This document shows, in pieces, positions 41,601 through 55,652 of a DNA stretch of 64,000 nt. A program made the translations under genes and the position numbers. This DNA is from Mesaphorura yosii (taxonomy: Eukaryota > Arthropoda > Collembola > Poduromorpha > Tullbergiidae), in the NCBI GenBank assembly GCA_009869945.1, contig WIXG01000180.1:1-64000 (forward strand). Direction: 5' to 3'. Position 1 is the stretch's first letter, and every line of letters begins with the position of its first letter. Below the pieces are notes generated by a model. That model saw only the letters and a list, made by a program, of their open reading frames with translations. It was not told where the DNA came from and did no database searches.

Positions 41601-44600
41601 TTTGCATAAGTTGCTGAGATTCAGGCCCGAGTGAAACATGGTCTTGTTTTATATTGGCATTAGAGTCTGGAGATTGTCGGTCGTGTTTCATCGTTCGTAT
41701 CTCAAATGGGCGTCAAGCTGAAAATCTTATGAGCTAATAAATTTTGCGACAGTTGTCGTTACGAGTTTAAGTAATTTCCAAAACCCATTCACAATACCTC
41801 GCCTTTTTACAAAACTTGATGTCAGGCGCAGAGGACCGCTTGATTTATGATAATGTTCATTCCCTCTATTTGTGTGTATTTAGCCACACTCAGGGTCTCG
41901 AGTAGCAATCTATATTTCGCTATGTAGATCTTATGACGAACGTAGAAGCAATAATAACCAAACACTTAAAACAGTAATGCGAAGGAAATTCTTACGCATC
42001 TTCGAACGTGATTCAATATCCGAGAAGCTCAGTGCGGATGTGCTAACCTCCAGCTCGCTCTTGCTCATTCCCATTCAAATCGTCCCTAACATTTCAGAAG
42101 GCAGGTAATGCACGCTTGCTGAACGTACGGAATGTGTGCGTGTGAACCGAGGTTTATTTTTGGTTTGTTGTTGCTTGTTGGTGACCAAAAGGCTGACCCG
42201 AGCAGGCGCTCGCAGGCTGGCTGAGGATGTGGGTGAGAAGAAGCGAGCGGAAGTAATGAAATAAATAAGTAGGGCATCTGCGGTTGGGGTCAGCCCAAGT
42301 GCTGATGTCATTGGAGCCTAACCGACGACCCTTCCCTTATATTTTCCTCACAAGTATGATGCATGTGATGCGGAGTATTTCGAGACTGCATGGTTTTGGT
42401 TTGTACTTATTCGGGATCATTGGATCTGGTTAGCCACTTGTGTCTCCGCAAACGTCAGAAATTTCTTACGGGACAAACAGCTTTCTTTATTGCTGTTGCA
42501 GTCGGGCTCATCTCGCGGAGTCACGAAGATTGCACGGTCGAGATCCATCGCAATAAGTTGGGCTTATACGAGAGAAACTTTTGACGCTGAATCATCTGAA
42601 AATATAACCCACTTTATGCGCTACTTAGACTAAAGCCCACATGCATGGAGCAACTCATGAACTTTGAATCGCTCGGAAAGCAAAGTCGTCCGTTTTAGTA
42701 CACAATATACCATCCCTCCAAGCTCAGGATTCGCCTTGTCTCGTTCTCATTCGATTTATGCGACGTGCGAGCATTTGCTCCGACTGGTGCCCTCACTCAG
42801 GAGACGGAGTGCAGTGCCCACCTGAGGATTGCTTTCCTTGGATTTCCTGCGCCGTCGCTAAATACGGTCAGGCTGCTCTCGTCTTGTCGGATCACTTCAA
42901 AGTGTCCTAGTTACATATGCAGATGGAAAGTGGTTTACGGAGAAATATGTTCCGGTCGGACGGAGAATGAGTAAAAGCCGAGTATATTGAGTCTCACCGA
43001 GCTGAAAGGTATTCAGTTTTCGTTTCCTGGCTTTTAAGACACGAAGTTTGTCCAGGGAAGGCGCCAGGAGTTCAAGTAGACGATTTCTACTTCAAATCCG
43101 CTGAACATCCGCTATTACGCGAAAGTCGATCAAAGTTCCGCTTCTTTCTACCGGAGCACAAACTCTTTTCCTATTTTAAAAAAGTTTGTACACTGTTTTT
43201 AAAATATCGCCTTCGCCTCTTCGTGTTTCACAAAATAAAGTCTATATCTTCTTTTCCACGCCATAAAATCCTGGAGAAATGACTGCAATAAGACAATTGT
43301 ACTAAATTTGATTACAGATTATGCCCATATATATTGCGAGAGGTTAGAGAAATGTCTCAAGTTAGTGCAACTGTTGCAAGTCGGCGTGATGTACAGCTTG
43401 TAGTTTGCCACCACCAAAACTGTTCAGTATTACTTTATTTTATTATGTATACACAATAATAATAACCCGAACCATTCTTCTTCCCACTTCCTATTATCCA
43501 TTCGCATTTTACAACATCAAACATCCTTCGCCTTGACTCTCCATTTTTCTATTTCCTCCCACAACTTTCTCCGTCTTTCTTGGTCTTGGGCTTGGATTCA
43601 ATTCATTTGCGTGCACGTCCATTTGTTTCGCTCCTCGCCGGCAACCGCTTTCAAATGCGCATTTAATGTGCTTCCAGACGTAGCCACTGCCACCGAGGAG
43701 GAGGTGGTCGAGATAAATAGATGGATGGAACTATTTAAAACCCAGATCCGAAAGATAATGCTCCACTTTATAGTTTATTCATACCCGAGCACCAGCCACC
43801 ACGACCACCAAATGCTACCGGCAAACGGCCCTGCTATGTGACCACGCAAAATAAATTACACCGAATTGTCGTAATGGATATACAAGATTTCTGCTTCTGT
43901 GACAATGAATGCGCCGCACTTCGCAAACAGCCTTATGATTATTGCTATCTGCTTCGCCACTGTAAAACATGCACGCGTGCTACTGGGACATGGCTTCAGA
44001 AGGGAAATTGCCAGATGAATGAATGTAAATACAAATGCGATTCTTCAAGATATCATTTGAATGAAAGGCCCCGCTTCTTCATCCGCGTACATGTTTGGGT
44101 CGTCCTGGGACCAAAGATTATGAGTGCATCCAAATGGGGTATCTGACAGGAGGAGAGAAAGAAAGCAGAGAGAAAAATGCAGTGGATCAAGGAGCCGAGA
44201 GAGAGACGCGGTCCGACTTTTGGAGGAATTGAAATTAGGCAAGTAGTGTTGATGTGCCGAGCAACGAAAGCCAAATAAGCAAATACTTACAATGTAAAAA
44301 AGCACAAGTGAGAGTGAAATGACGAAGACGAGCGAGAAACCTGATGATGTGGTGTAATGGAGAGATAAGGGACTTGCAAATCCCTTTTGTATTCTTGCCC
44401 GTTTGGATGTTTATCCACTCGTTTTTTACGTCCTCTTCCCTTCGTACGCCAGATATTTCAGATTTGTCTTCGGCGTCTGGTGGAGCGCACAAAATTGCTG
44501 CCTCCGCGAGCACCTCGCCTCCCTGGTGACTAAATGACTCTAATATTGTAATAAGCTCCATTAATCTTGCACTTTCTCCTTTGACACTCTATTAGCTTAG

Positions 44601-47600
44601 CTTTGCCATTGCCTGACGGGCCTCACCTGTACCGCGACTGCGAATGGCAGTCGAAGACATTCGTTGTCAGTCAAGAACTTTTGAGTTTGAGTTTGAGCTG
44701 CATTGTGGGTAATAAATTGAAATGAGAGCACGCCAGCCGGGATGCTGAATGAAATGTTTGAGAAAACAGACGAGAGAAATGTCTTGTCTTAGGATCTTTA
44801 AACTATTGAAAGAGGAGAAAGTACGGAAAGTTGCTATTGCCGGTCAGAAGTTGAGTAAGTGGTAAGTGTTTACTGGATCGGTTATGTGCGTATCTTTATA
44901 GAAATAAATTGTACATACATAATATATTATAATGCGAGGGTCCTGAATCTGCTGTGCAGAGCACGTACGGTTTGGCAGACGAGGTGCTGTGTCCGGTGAG
45001 CATGGACAGGGCTCAGGAGGAAGCACAGTAGCGGACGGACGGCGGATGAGGAGTGCGAGTGTGGGGAGGGTAGGAAAGTCGTAAAACTTTGAACAAGGTT
45101 GTGCATGTGTCAACGAAGTTTTGCGTTATGGTTTAATTTTGCTGAAAGTTGTTGGGAGCTTACGGATGCTAAAAAGAGCTGTGGCCAGCGTCCATCGGCA
45201 TTACGATATTGGCAACCGGGCAAGCACACACGACGCTGGACAAATAGAAATTGTTGAGAGCTCAATAAAAAAGCACTGAGATGAGACGGGAAAGTGCGAG
45301 AGGGAAAGGATGGCGACGAGTTCTTATTCCGCAGACCTTTTATCGAAATAAGAAACTATGTCCACATTGTACATAACATAAATTGAATCATATAATAATT
45401 TCCAAGCACCAAATTGATACTGCTTTATGGGAGACCAAAAAACTGCCGGCCTATCAACACAAAATAAAATAAGGGAACAACCTGCATTCCGGAACCTTTT
45501 CGATGGCTTATGGGTGGTTTACGTACTTGCTCGCCCTGCTGACGGAAGTTCCACCATCAAATGCCAGGCAAGAACAAAACACAGTTGCAGTAGGTTAATC
45601 TATACGCTTCGATTTAAAGAATAGTGAGAGCGTATCATAATTAATTAATAAATATTGGGACTGCAAGAACGCAGTATGTTGTATGAATACATTAATGACC
45701 AAACCATGGCATCGATGCGCCCAAAGTTGGAACAAGTGAGCAGGGGAATGGCAGAGTAATTAAAAAGGACAATCTGTGTTTTTGGAACATGCCAGACTTT
45801 CTCTGTTTCTTTTCAAACTTCCTCTGCAGAGTATCGCGTGTTTCTGGGAAGCATTCCTAATTTCTTTGAAAACAATTACATTGAAATATGAGAAAGTGGA
45901 TGAATAGAAATAAGTTAACCTAATATATGACTGCAAATTATTATTTTGGGTCCAGTAAAGGAGCCATCTATAAATAGTGTGCTCTGCCTCTCCCCTGAAT
46001 TCATAGTAATTCATGGCGTTGGATGCTCAGGTTGAAGGCATGCGGTATTTTGTGGCCGTGCCTTACTCGATGATAAATACAATATCCGTTCTCATCCGTT
46101 CTCCGTTCATAATGTATACGCTTTCATTTAGATATTTTCTTCGCCCGTTGCCAGATTCTATTCTTCTCCTATTTCCTTTTGCGCTCAGGAACTGGAACCA
46201 TGCTCTGTGTACGGACAAAAATAATAATAGCCCCGGAATGGTGTATCTGCCTTAATGTATAACGACTTCTCAAGTGTGTACCATTTTATTGTACATGCAA
46301 GAGCAAGCAGCAGGTTATTGAGAAAGAATCAAAGAGCCAAGAGAAAGTCAAGATGAAAAAGTAAGGAGAATGGAAAAGAATGGGGAAATTTATCCTTTCG
46401 TTGGCGTTGGACTCAACCACATAATTGTATTATGCACACAATTCATATTTATAATAGTCCCGGAGAATGTGACTGTAAGATTTTCTCTCCTTAGCATTTT
46501 CTCGGTGCTTTGCCAACAAGGAAAGAGAATATCTTGTCCTCATTTCCTTTCATCTGCTTCTTTTCCCCGCATTCCTGTCTCTCTCTGCCTGCCCGCAGAT
46601 GTGTCCTTTTTATGATCCTCCGCATCATCGCTGTTAAAGCAGCACAAGACGAAATTCAAATGCAACACTACACAGGAATCGTAATTACAATATTATTGTG
46701 CTTATAAAACTCAACTGCCGTCTCGGCGAGTTGACTTGGAAGTTTAATGGCTGAGGATGATCAGGTGAAGGGAATTATATCGAATGCACTCATTATTTTA
46801 TAAAATCACGACGAGATGAGAAAAATTAAGAGCAAATAGCGCAGATTATGGGTCTGAGCTTAACTGAAGTGTTACTGCCTGTATATCTTGTGTATTATCA
46901 ACGAACGAGGGTATAAAGCATTGGGCTGCCACTCGTGGGACAACTTTTCCTATTTCTTCCTTTTTATGGTGCTTATTAATGGATTTAGAATAAAAGGGAG
47001 TTTGTGTGCAGCAGCTAAGACAATAGGAATAATAATTGTGGGATGAGACATGCATACTAACTCAGCACAACCCACCGTGCACTAAAGAGCTATTTGCGAG
47101 TCAGAAAGCGAGATGTTTTCCATGCAAACAGCAACGGAACGTATTCAGACCGCATCATTGTGTCCGATGCTATCCTCTAAAAATATGAAATTATTATACT
47201 TTTTATAGAGAAAAAGTTGGTGTGTGTTGGAACCACAATTCTAATGGAATATTGCCTGGGTGGGAGCTATAAAATTAATTGGGGAAGAAAAGAAAGCAGG
47301 AGGGAAATAAATCTTGTTTGTGCCTTAAATATATTGCACGAGATTACGTCTCTTGCCCAAATCCAAGTACAACGCTGAATTTTTAAGCAGAAGGGGTCAA
47401 AAACACAAGTGTTATAAAAGTTTCTTATTCTGCAAAGAACGCGATTCATGCAAATGTCGTTGACAATTTGGATGTAGCTACAAAGATACCTTGCCTATTG
47501 TGACTCTGTGTGAGCAACTCTGTGTCGTTTCGTGGTGCAGAAATTTGCAACCAAGTATTCCGATCTTGCAACAGCAAAAAGATGTTGAAGTTGTCAACAC

Positions 47601-50600
47601 ACGTCTCAAGTTGGTAAATGCTTTCGAGGTGCTGAAATGAACAATCGAGTTGTGTATGGCACTCGATATTCTCTTGGACTCAGGGCATGTTCAGGTAAAC
47701 TGTGAGTTGTTTAGCTTTTGAGCTTAACCTTCGCTCAATTTAAAAGTAAACGATTCTATTTATTGTTTAAACTCACACACAATAAATTTGTAGAGAAATC
47801 TCTGCCTCTCAACTCGTCATCAAATTATCAATATTGACACAGCAGATACACAACAAGACTTTGAAAAAATAAACAAACTTCAAGGTTTTGTCTACAACTA
47901 AAATACATGCCATGAACACATGCCAGCATCCATACATTGGCGAACCGAGCGTGGACACACTTTATCTCCTGGGCGCTCGTCATCAACAAACACCAAATAA
48001 CATTATTATATGACGAACAATTGTGGGCAAAAAATGGAGACAGAGATATTTCCTTTGTGCTCGGCGGACGTTCGAGTGGCGCGGTGAGGTGACGCAATCA
48101 GTGCGCATGTGTAATCGGTGTCACGTCTCCCAGTTTCGCAAGTTATTCCATACATCGTCAACGTAATGATATTATGCAAATACAAACTAAAAGTAAGACA
48201 TAAAAGACGAAAACACAAATATGATCTGTGACAGCAGCCGACAGACCTTCAGCGTGGGATTCCTGAAGACAAGGTTATAGTTCTGAGCCAGTGCATGTTT
48301 ACCCAGACCTCACCAAGAAACCGAAAAAGCAATTTCCTATTCCTTCTTTACTATGAACTCTATTTCTTCCCTGCTTAGCGTGATTTATTTTGTAATCAGC
48401 GGCTGCTCATAATCGAATCAGTAGATTTGATGAATATGACTTTGAAATCAGAACTGCCATTTCCTTCAGTACCTTCAGTGCGCAAACTGCTTTCAATATT
48501 AAACTTTTTAATTGCACAAATCCGACGTTGGGGACAAAACGACTAATAAGCACGTGGATGATAATGAAAGCGGTCACACTGTTATCTGAGTTGATTGCTG
48601 CGAGCACGCAAACTTCTAACCTTTTATTCCGAAGTGGGCTGTCCTTGCGAGCGGCTCCGGTGTGCCTGCATTCGATCCCTACACGGGCCCGGGCAGGTTG
48701 TGGTTTGATGCATTGTGCGGCGGCTGAGCGGCTCTGAAACAAAGGTGTTTGTTGCTTTGTTGGAGCCCTCGCCTACTAAATATGTATGAAGTTTTTGGCG
48801 CTTATAAAAATAGAAAGTGTTATTGAAATTGGAGTGGGTGAGCGAGGGTCTCTCCTTTCTTTTATTTTGGTTCGAATGCAATAATAACATTACTTGATTT
48901 TAGAGGAAGAAAGAAAGAAAGAAAAAGTGGGAGCAAGTGAAGTCATGTATTTTCGGTGATCATGCAAATGAAGAAGGAGAAAGCGGCGGAGTACGTCGGA
49001 ACGAAGTGGCAAGAGAGGAATGGGGTGTCGCAGTGGGGGCCGGTAGCTTTGTAATTGACTTTCTTTTAATTATTTTTCTGCCGTAGAGTTAGCGGAATCT
49101 GAATACTGATAGGCCCCAGTGACATTTGAATCCGACTAAATTCGAAAGAGCTTAGGATATAGGCCGATTTATTCTGTGCAGCTGTGTGGAAAAATGAAGG
49201 CATTAATTGTTTCTTTTACTCGAAGAAGCTCGCAAAGTTTTTTCCCTTTTACTCTCCGTCTTAAATTATATGCGCTGCAGGGATTATGCGAAGAACTGAT
49301 GAAACAATTCGATCTCGCAAACTCTTTTATTCCATAATGGCATAATCATATACACAAGGAAAAGAAATAAAAAAGAAAAAACTTCTCTCCTACCTCAAAT
49401 GTCATAAGTCGCTTTCTCTCCGCTTCACCATAAACTCTGCCAACTTTGCCAGACCGACCTTTCTTCTTTCTGGTGACTCCAAATATTATTAACATGTTAC
49501 GCACACTTCTTGAACAATTTATTGTCAACAAGACTTAGATTTCCTCTCCAAATGTACTCTCCTGATTTTTAACTAGAAGGCATTGTTTGTGAACTCTTTG
49601 ATGGCCCGTTGCGTGCAACTCGACACGGCTCGCTGCTCTTTCTGCGCATCGCTCTCCATCCTGCCATCAATGCAAATTGTATCATATAACTTGAGAGATT
49701 TCCGTGCTCAGAGTAAACGTCGGTATCTTAAAATGGTATTACCTTAGACATGCCAAACAAATACAGGAGCCTCGAATCCCAAATCCACGCAAGGAAACTC
49801 TTGCTTTCGCAAACTGATCCGATCAAAAGTTATAAACTTCCAGTGTCTCTATTTAGCATTCCCACTCGTTCCCCTTTCGGCAATTGATGCAGCCATAATA
49901 CGGCTTTCAGGAGAAATTCTCTCACATCTGAACTTTCAAGGTAGTATTGTTGAGTCTCAGATTGTGTCGTAAATAAATCCGGTTACTGTATCAGAATTGC
50001 TTCAACTTCAACTGTCATATTTTGACACGCGCAACAAATGACGAAGGGACATGTCATACCTTTCGGGCTATAAAAGCCTCATCTTGCTCTAAAAATTGTG
50101 TCGTTCCTTTTTTCTGCGAGCAATGACACAATTAATTGATGCATACTTTGCAACCTGCGTGACCGAGCACTCGCTTGATGTCCGGCTCGTCCAAGGAATA
50201 TATCTCGTTAGATTGAGTGTGTTGGCACAAGCCGAAGAAAGTGGGAACGCCGCTGTAAACATACTTGCCTATACAGTCAATAAGAATGTAATCCTTCTCC
50301 TATGGTCTCTCTACAAATATATTTTAGTTCTACCAGGTTTGGATGATCGTACCACACGTCGCAGTTTCCGTTTCACCCGTTCCCGTGTCGAAACCTCTAA
50401 AAGAGTTGCATTGTCTACCATTCTCAATGCTTCGTTGTCGCCAATGGTTCTAAGGCTATATACGTACTCGTATTGAAACCAGATTGCAATTTTTGTGGTG
50501 CGCAAGTCAAGTCAAATCTGCAGTTTTAAACGCTTTCCTTCTGTCGCACATGATCCATCCACAAACTGCACCGAGCAGTGTGAATTAGAGAAGTTCTAAC

Positions 50601-53600
50601 GAGAGCAGAAGAAATACTTAGAATGCAGCAGTCCAACGGGCCCAGATTGCATTCGACAAAGATGCTGAACAAGGAACAAGTGGCTTGCCTCCTGATGCGA
50701 GACTCAGCTGGACATTCGTTTCCAGTGAAGAAACTGCCACTGCTAAGCCTTTTATTATTTCCTATTCATTCCCACTGGCGCGGTTAGAACCCTGAATGGC
50801 ACAAGTGCACGAGTGCAATGAATAATCAATCCTTCACATCCTTGTTATGCCTCATAAGCTTGAGGTGAGAGCAATCAGGAGGGTTTCCCTTATTACTGGT
50901 CATAAAGTACCACCTTTTTGAAGTACAAAACATTATTGGCGCTATGCAAGAATGGCCGTAATCGTTCATTTCTGACGTTCGCTGAAATTTGAACAATGTG
51001 TTTCTCAAAAACTTGCCAAACTTTTCCTTCTTTACTTTTAACATAAAATTTTGAGAGTGTGCCAAGGTAAGGACGAAGACGTCATTTTGTTGGGAATAAA
51101 CGGTCTCTGGTCTATTGTTGGTTTGTGTGGAGTCGTATTTACTTCGCGAGGAGAACTCATTGCGATGTCCATCCAATTTCAACTATTGCCAATCTTGCAT
51201 TGATGAGATGACCGCACACTGCCTGTGCGGTACTTTGGGAAGAATGCCGATCACTCGCACAAAGGAGGTTGGCGCAGGCAGGGAAAGTTTTTCACAATCG
51301 TTTTAAATAATGCTACAACCATTATAGGTCATAACATTCAGGAAGTGCTGCATTGGACAAACCGAACCAATGCTCACTCTAATGGCTTTCGTTAAGCTTT
51401 TCAATGTTCTCGGTAGACCTCAAACATGCTCCGTCAGCAAGAGCACGAGACCCTCGCCATCCTCTCTGCCATCCCGCACAATGATAACAGCATAACATTA
51501 AACATATTATTATTATCGCCATCAGCAAAAACTTAAGTTATTTGACAGGGCCCGTCCACAGCGTCATACCTTCTGCTCCCAACTCTAATCCCGACTCTTT
51601 AATTGCCATCTCACCTGACTTAAACTGATCCGCTGTCCTGCTCTTTATCGTCTACCTCTCAATCCACCAGAATTTCCTCTCCGATTGTTATACGTAATTA
51701 ATGGAAAGCAGGTTTTCCGTCAATGGACGGTCCGACTCCCGCGGGACACCTTAGGAGCTGAGGGAAAGGAAAGTGATTCGGTTTGGTGAGTGAAACGGCT
51801 GACCGCCGAGTAAGAAGTCAACTGGCTGAGACAGGCGAGTCTTGTTCAAATATTACTGAAAGAGTCCCTAAGGGACGACCAAGTAAAAGAAATGTCACTT
51901 GGATAGAATTACCGATACATGAATCTCGGGCAGTGTAAACACAGTCACATCCACTCATTCATTCCATAATGCGCTTCTTGAGCACTTGCCTTTGATGCTA
52001 AAGTGCCTGCCGAGGCAAAAGAAAGATCGACACCATTTACAGCAGGGCTTTTCGAATTCCGTTAAGATGCTGACGCAACTTTTGTTGCTGGAGCTGCTTC
52101 CTGAGAAGAATAGGCAGGCAGGTAGAGTCAAATTACACGGAACAATGAAGCAAGCTGCAAATGCGGAAGACTCGACCATTTTGATGTTATTTAATTCTTG
52201 AGTATCATGGCAATCGCACTTGTGTGACTGTTTTACTTAAAGTGTCGACTGCGGCAGAATGTTGTAATATCAAAACAGAATATTGTACAGATGACACACA
52301 GAAAGTTGCAGCACCTCTGCTGCGGCTTTTCCTCTGACAAGCTTCTGTCTTAATCTGGTTGAGTAAACTGAAATGCTACCATGGCCTGAGCAGACTGGTT
52401 CACGTATAGTTGGCGGAAAGAGACCAGAAAAGTCGACGAATCGAGTTTGTTAGGTGTGTGTTTGTGTTATTCACGGAATAGTAAATCTTATGCTAATTAC
52501 TGATAATACTTGACAACAGATGTCGAAATTTCATTAGCAATTCCTCGTTTTTGAGCTCAACTGAGTTTCCTTCACTTGCGCTACCTCACGCGCTACCTCA
52601 CTTGCGACTCCCTGCTCTCCAGAAACTTAGTCATGCAAGAGTTGTAAAATCAAATGATGAAACTGAACCAACCATCATCGTCTCGTCTTTTTCTTCATCT
52701 CACGTAAGCGCAAGCCAGCGCCGCATTGTTACGAGTACAAACGGGTGTTATTGTCTGCTGTCTCTCGCTCTGCTTCAAATTACCATAATTATATTCATGG
52801 AGGACTGCCGCAGAACACGGATAGTCTTAGCTTAATGTCTAAACACCTTGTCATTGCTACGCATTAATTTTATTATCTTCGAAGATCCTCCTGTTAGCTT
52901 TCTCGCTCTCACCACCTAACCGGGGTTGCAAAAACGGTTTCTACTTTCTTTACATTCTAATACTGAAGATTTCAAGATTGACGAACACGCTAGAGTTGAA
53001 TAGCTTTGGTAATTATAATTATATATACCGTGTGCTCATTTCTGTGTCTGAAATAAATTGCTTCAAGAATCTCAAAGTTCCTTGATTTCGATGGCGAACA
53101 TTTTTCTATGAGCACGGTTGTTGAGTTGCTATCGTTGGCAAAACACAATGCTTATGGATGGAGGGTACGAGCACACGCGGTGCATTATTTTCGAATTTAC
53201 TCCTTCGGCAACTACCTCTTCTGAATCACAATGCGCGAAATGGATGGCACACCCTTTATAACCCGCTATAAATTATACCTGCTGCCACCTTGCACGCTGG
53301 GATAAAACAAATGGCATCTCAGTGCAAAAATGAAAAACCCTATAATAACAATAACATGACATTTACGATCCTATGTTCAGGTCTCTTACTATTCTGCCTT
53401 CTCATAAAATCGTCCCGGAGAAAATGCGGGCGATTAACAAAGGGTTGTTGGGTTATTAATCACTGAAGCTAATGCTGAGTTAAAGAGAGAAACGGATTGA
53501 CTCGTGACTTATCAAGTGCAAGGTTGACGAGTCAATATTGGAAGACGTTAATTCCTTGACTTGTTCGAGTGGAACTGAAATGGAGTGAACTTCGTGGAAA

Positions 53601-54600
53601 TAAAGTACAAGTTTGACAAACAAAGCGATATTTTACTTTGCAAGCAGCAAGGTAATAACTTTCTGCGTCAAGCACTCGACGAGTTGCATCATTATTTTTG
53701 GAAGTGAAGTGTTAAAATTAGTCAAATTGTACACACCAAAAGAGTGCACTGTCACATCGTTAAAGTTGTGCCTTGTCGATTGTTTTTCTTCACTCATCAT
53801 CATAAAACAACCCCGTTCAAGTAGAAAATGGGGAAGGATACTTACACAGTCACGTTTTGTGAAGTTCGGCCAAACTCAGCACATGAATGATTTTTGTCCT
53901 GGCAAAAATTTGTATGCAATTAGCATTTCTTGCAGAAGTAGTAAATTAATGTCAGCAAAAATAAGCGAGGCAATTTTGTTTCACGGTTAGCCCGAACTTA
54001 TCAGAAGTCTGATTGAGAATTGCCGTTCGAGCGTTTAAATACCTAACTGCTCACTTATCGAAAGTCGTGTCTCTTGAATGTCTGCATCACATCACGAGTT
54101 GTTGATCTCTCAACCCCCGTTGCAGGCAAAATACGGACGTGTAGTTAAGCTGCGCAGACAAATCTGTGTGATATGGAAAGTGAAGCCTGGAAAATCAGAT
54201 CATCTAATCACAAACTGTGAATGTGGTGGCGATACCTCACGTCGTTGCACAGCAGTGAGGCCGCGGAGTGAAGACAGAAACCTATTTTCGGAGGGGGTTG
54301 AATCCGAAATGCGAAACCAAAGTATGCATGCAGTGACGGAAGAGCAAGAGAATGAGACGAGAGGGTGCGGGAGGAACCTGCTCAAAGAATTTCTCATCAT
54401 CTCACGAGTTGCCTGCACGTTCCGTGTTCCGTGCTCCGTGCTTCTTCCTTTTCACTTGTTCCATGCACATTGACTAAGTTCGAACGTTTAGTACGAATTG
54501 GCCAGTTAGTCGGTCATGATTAGAGTGATCTTTTCCACACCGTATTACACGCAACGGTTGCATTGACGCTGGGAGCGAGAGGACCGATCTTAATGTGCAA
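32668..54600. other. Gene-poor region, no supported coding exon
   Basis: I scanned both strands for exon-like open stretches with recognisable domains and found none. A 148-codon plus-strand ORF at 33641-34087 has one convincing hydrophobic helix but no known family. A cysteine-rich ORF at 43838-44146 and other ORFs up to 140 codons look like chance. No tRNA or rRNA gene was recognised. Short simple repeats occur (GAAA units near 48905-48930). Confidence 0.5.
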
Positions 54601-54620
54601 GAAAAGTTTCAAGTTGGTGC

Positions 54621-55652
54621 ATAAAGAGATTCATTCGAAGTTTCTCGCCTGGACGATCAGTTCGCTCGGCAGTTGGGCAGTTTGAGTTTCTTGGAGCGGA
54701 GTTTGTGAGCGCGTCCGTCGTTGTTGACAGTCTGACGACTGCGACGGGAGTAAAAGGTTGATAAAAGGACATGTTTGTTTTGTGGGAGGGATTTTGTCCG
54801 AGACAACACTTGAAGGTACCGTAATTGATAATATATATGTGCCAAGAAAGGCCTGGCGCTCGGAGAGGCGAGTGAGACTGGAAGAAGGCGAGTCGTGGCG
54901 TGTGCGCCTGAACGGTGGCCCGGTTCGTCAGGAGGCTGGCTGTGTCTTTCTCTTTCTCTCCGTGTGTGTTTTATATATTTTATTTGAGAAAATAGGAGAG
55001 AAAGCATAAAAATAAAATAAGGTACAAAGAAGAAGGCGAGGAGGAAAATAAAGGTTGGTTGTGTACTCGGCTGTGTATATCAGTGTATAGTGTTACATAC
55101 AAAGTGTAGCATAAAGTGTTGTGGGCATTGAGAAAAGTTTTCGCGCAACTTTGGAAGGCGCAAGCGGAGTTTCATTTCGTCGAGGCAAACACAGTTAACA
55201 CACACACAACTCAACTATAAACTGGAAAGGGGTACACAAAACTGTTTTGTTTCTTGCCTTCTTTCTTTCGTCTATCAACTTCCACCACCAGCATCAACCA
55301 CCACCACCACCACTTTCCTCTCGCCTAACGAAGCCGCATTGTGCAGAGAAATCGCTCCGCCAGCCTCTCCTCCGCACAAATATGAGGTGTCCACCGAGAG
55401 CCTAAATTCACTCAAATACACAACAACACGCACGAAACAACAACGATGAGTCTCATTTTGTCTCAACTTACCTCACCCTCGGCGCCAGTTCGCGTTTGGT
55501 GAAATTCATAAACATTTGGCAGTGAAAGTTGCTCACATTTCCAACATTGTAAACGGACCGAGAACTTAAATCAGTTGTTATAAAGTCCAGGCTGTATTTA
55601 CTGTATTATGTGGACACTTAGTACGAGCATCCCGTTTCAAACTGGACTCGAG
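54621..55652 (+). promoter_or_regulatory. Weak candidate promoter and 5' exon
   Basis: A CATAAAG near 54620 precedes a TCAGTT initiator-like word (A at 54659), though the spacing is longer than ideal. About 1 kb further on, ATGTGGACAC at 55609 opens 15 codons that run into a good donor (GAG then GTAAGC at 55653). Between them are short upstream ORFs and a CCA-repeat stretch (55297-55313), as in long arthropod 5' UTRs. No downstream coding exon was found in the window, so this could be the first exon of a gene lying beyond 64 kb, or chance. Confidence 0.18.

Noticed and set aside
43838-44146. Cysteine-rich ORF that could be a small secreted peptide
   Set aside because: Cysteine spacing fits no known knottin or defensin pattern, there is no signal peptide at the start, and no support from splice sites.
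48901-48930. GAAA-type simple repeat
   Set aside because: A short common microsatellite, nothing unusual.
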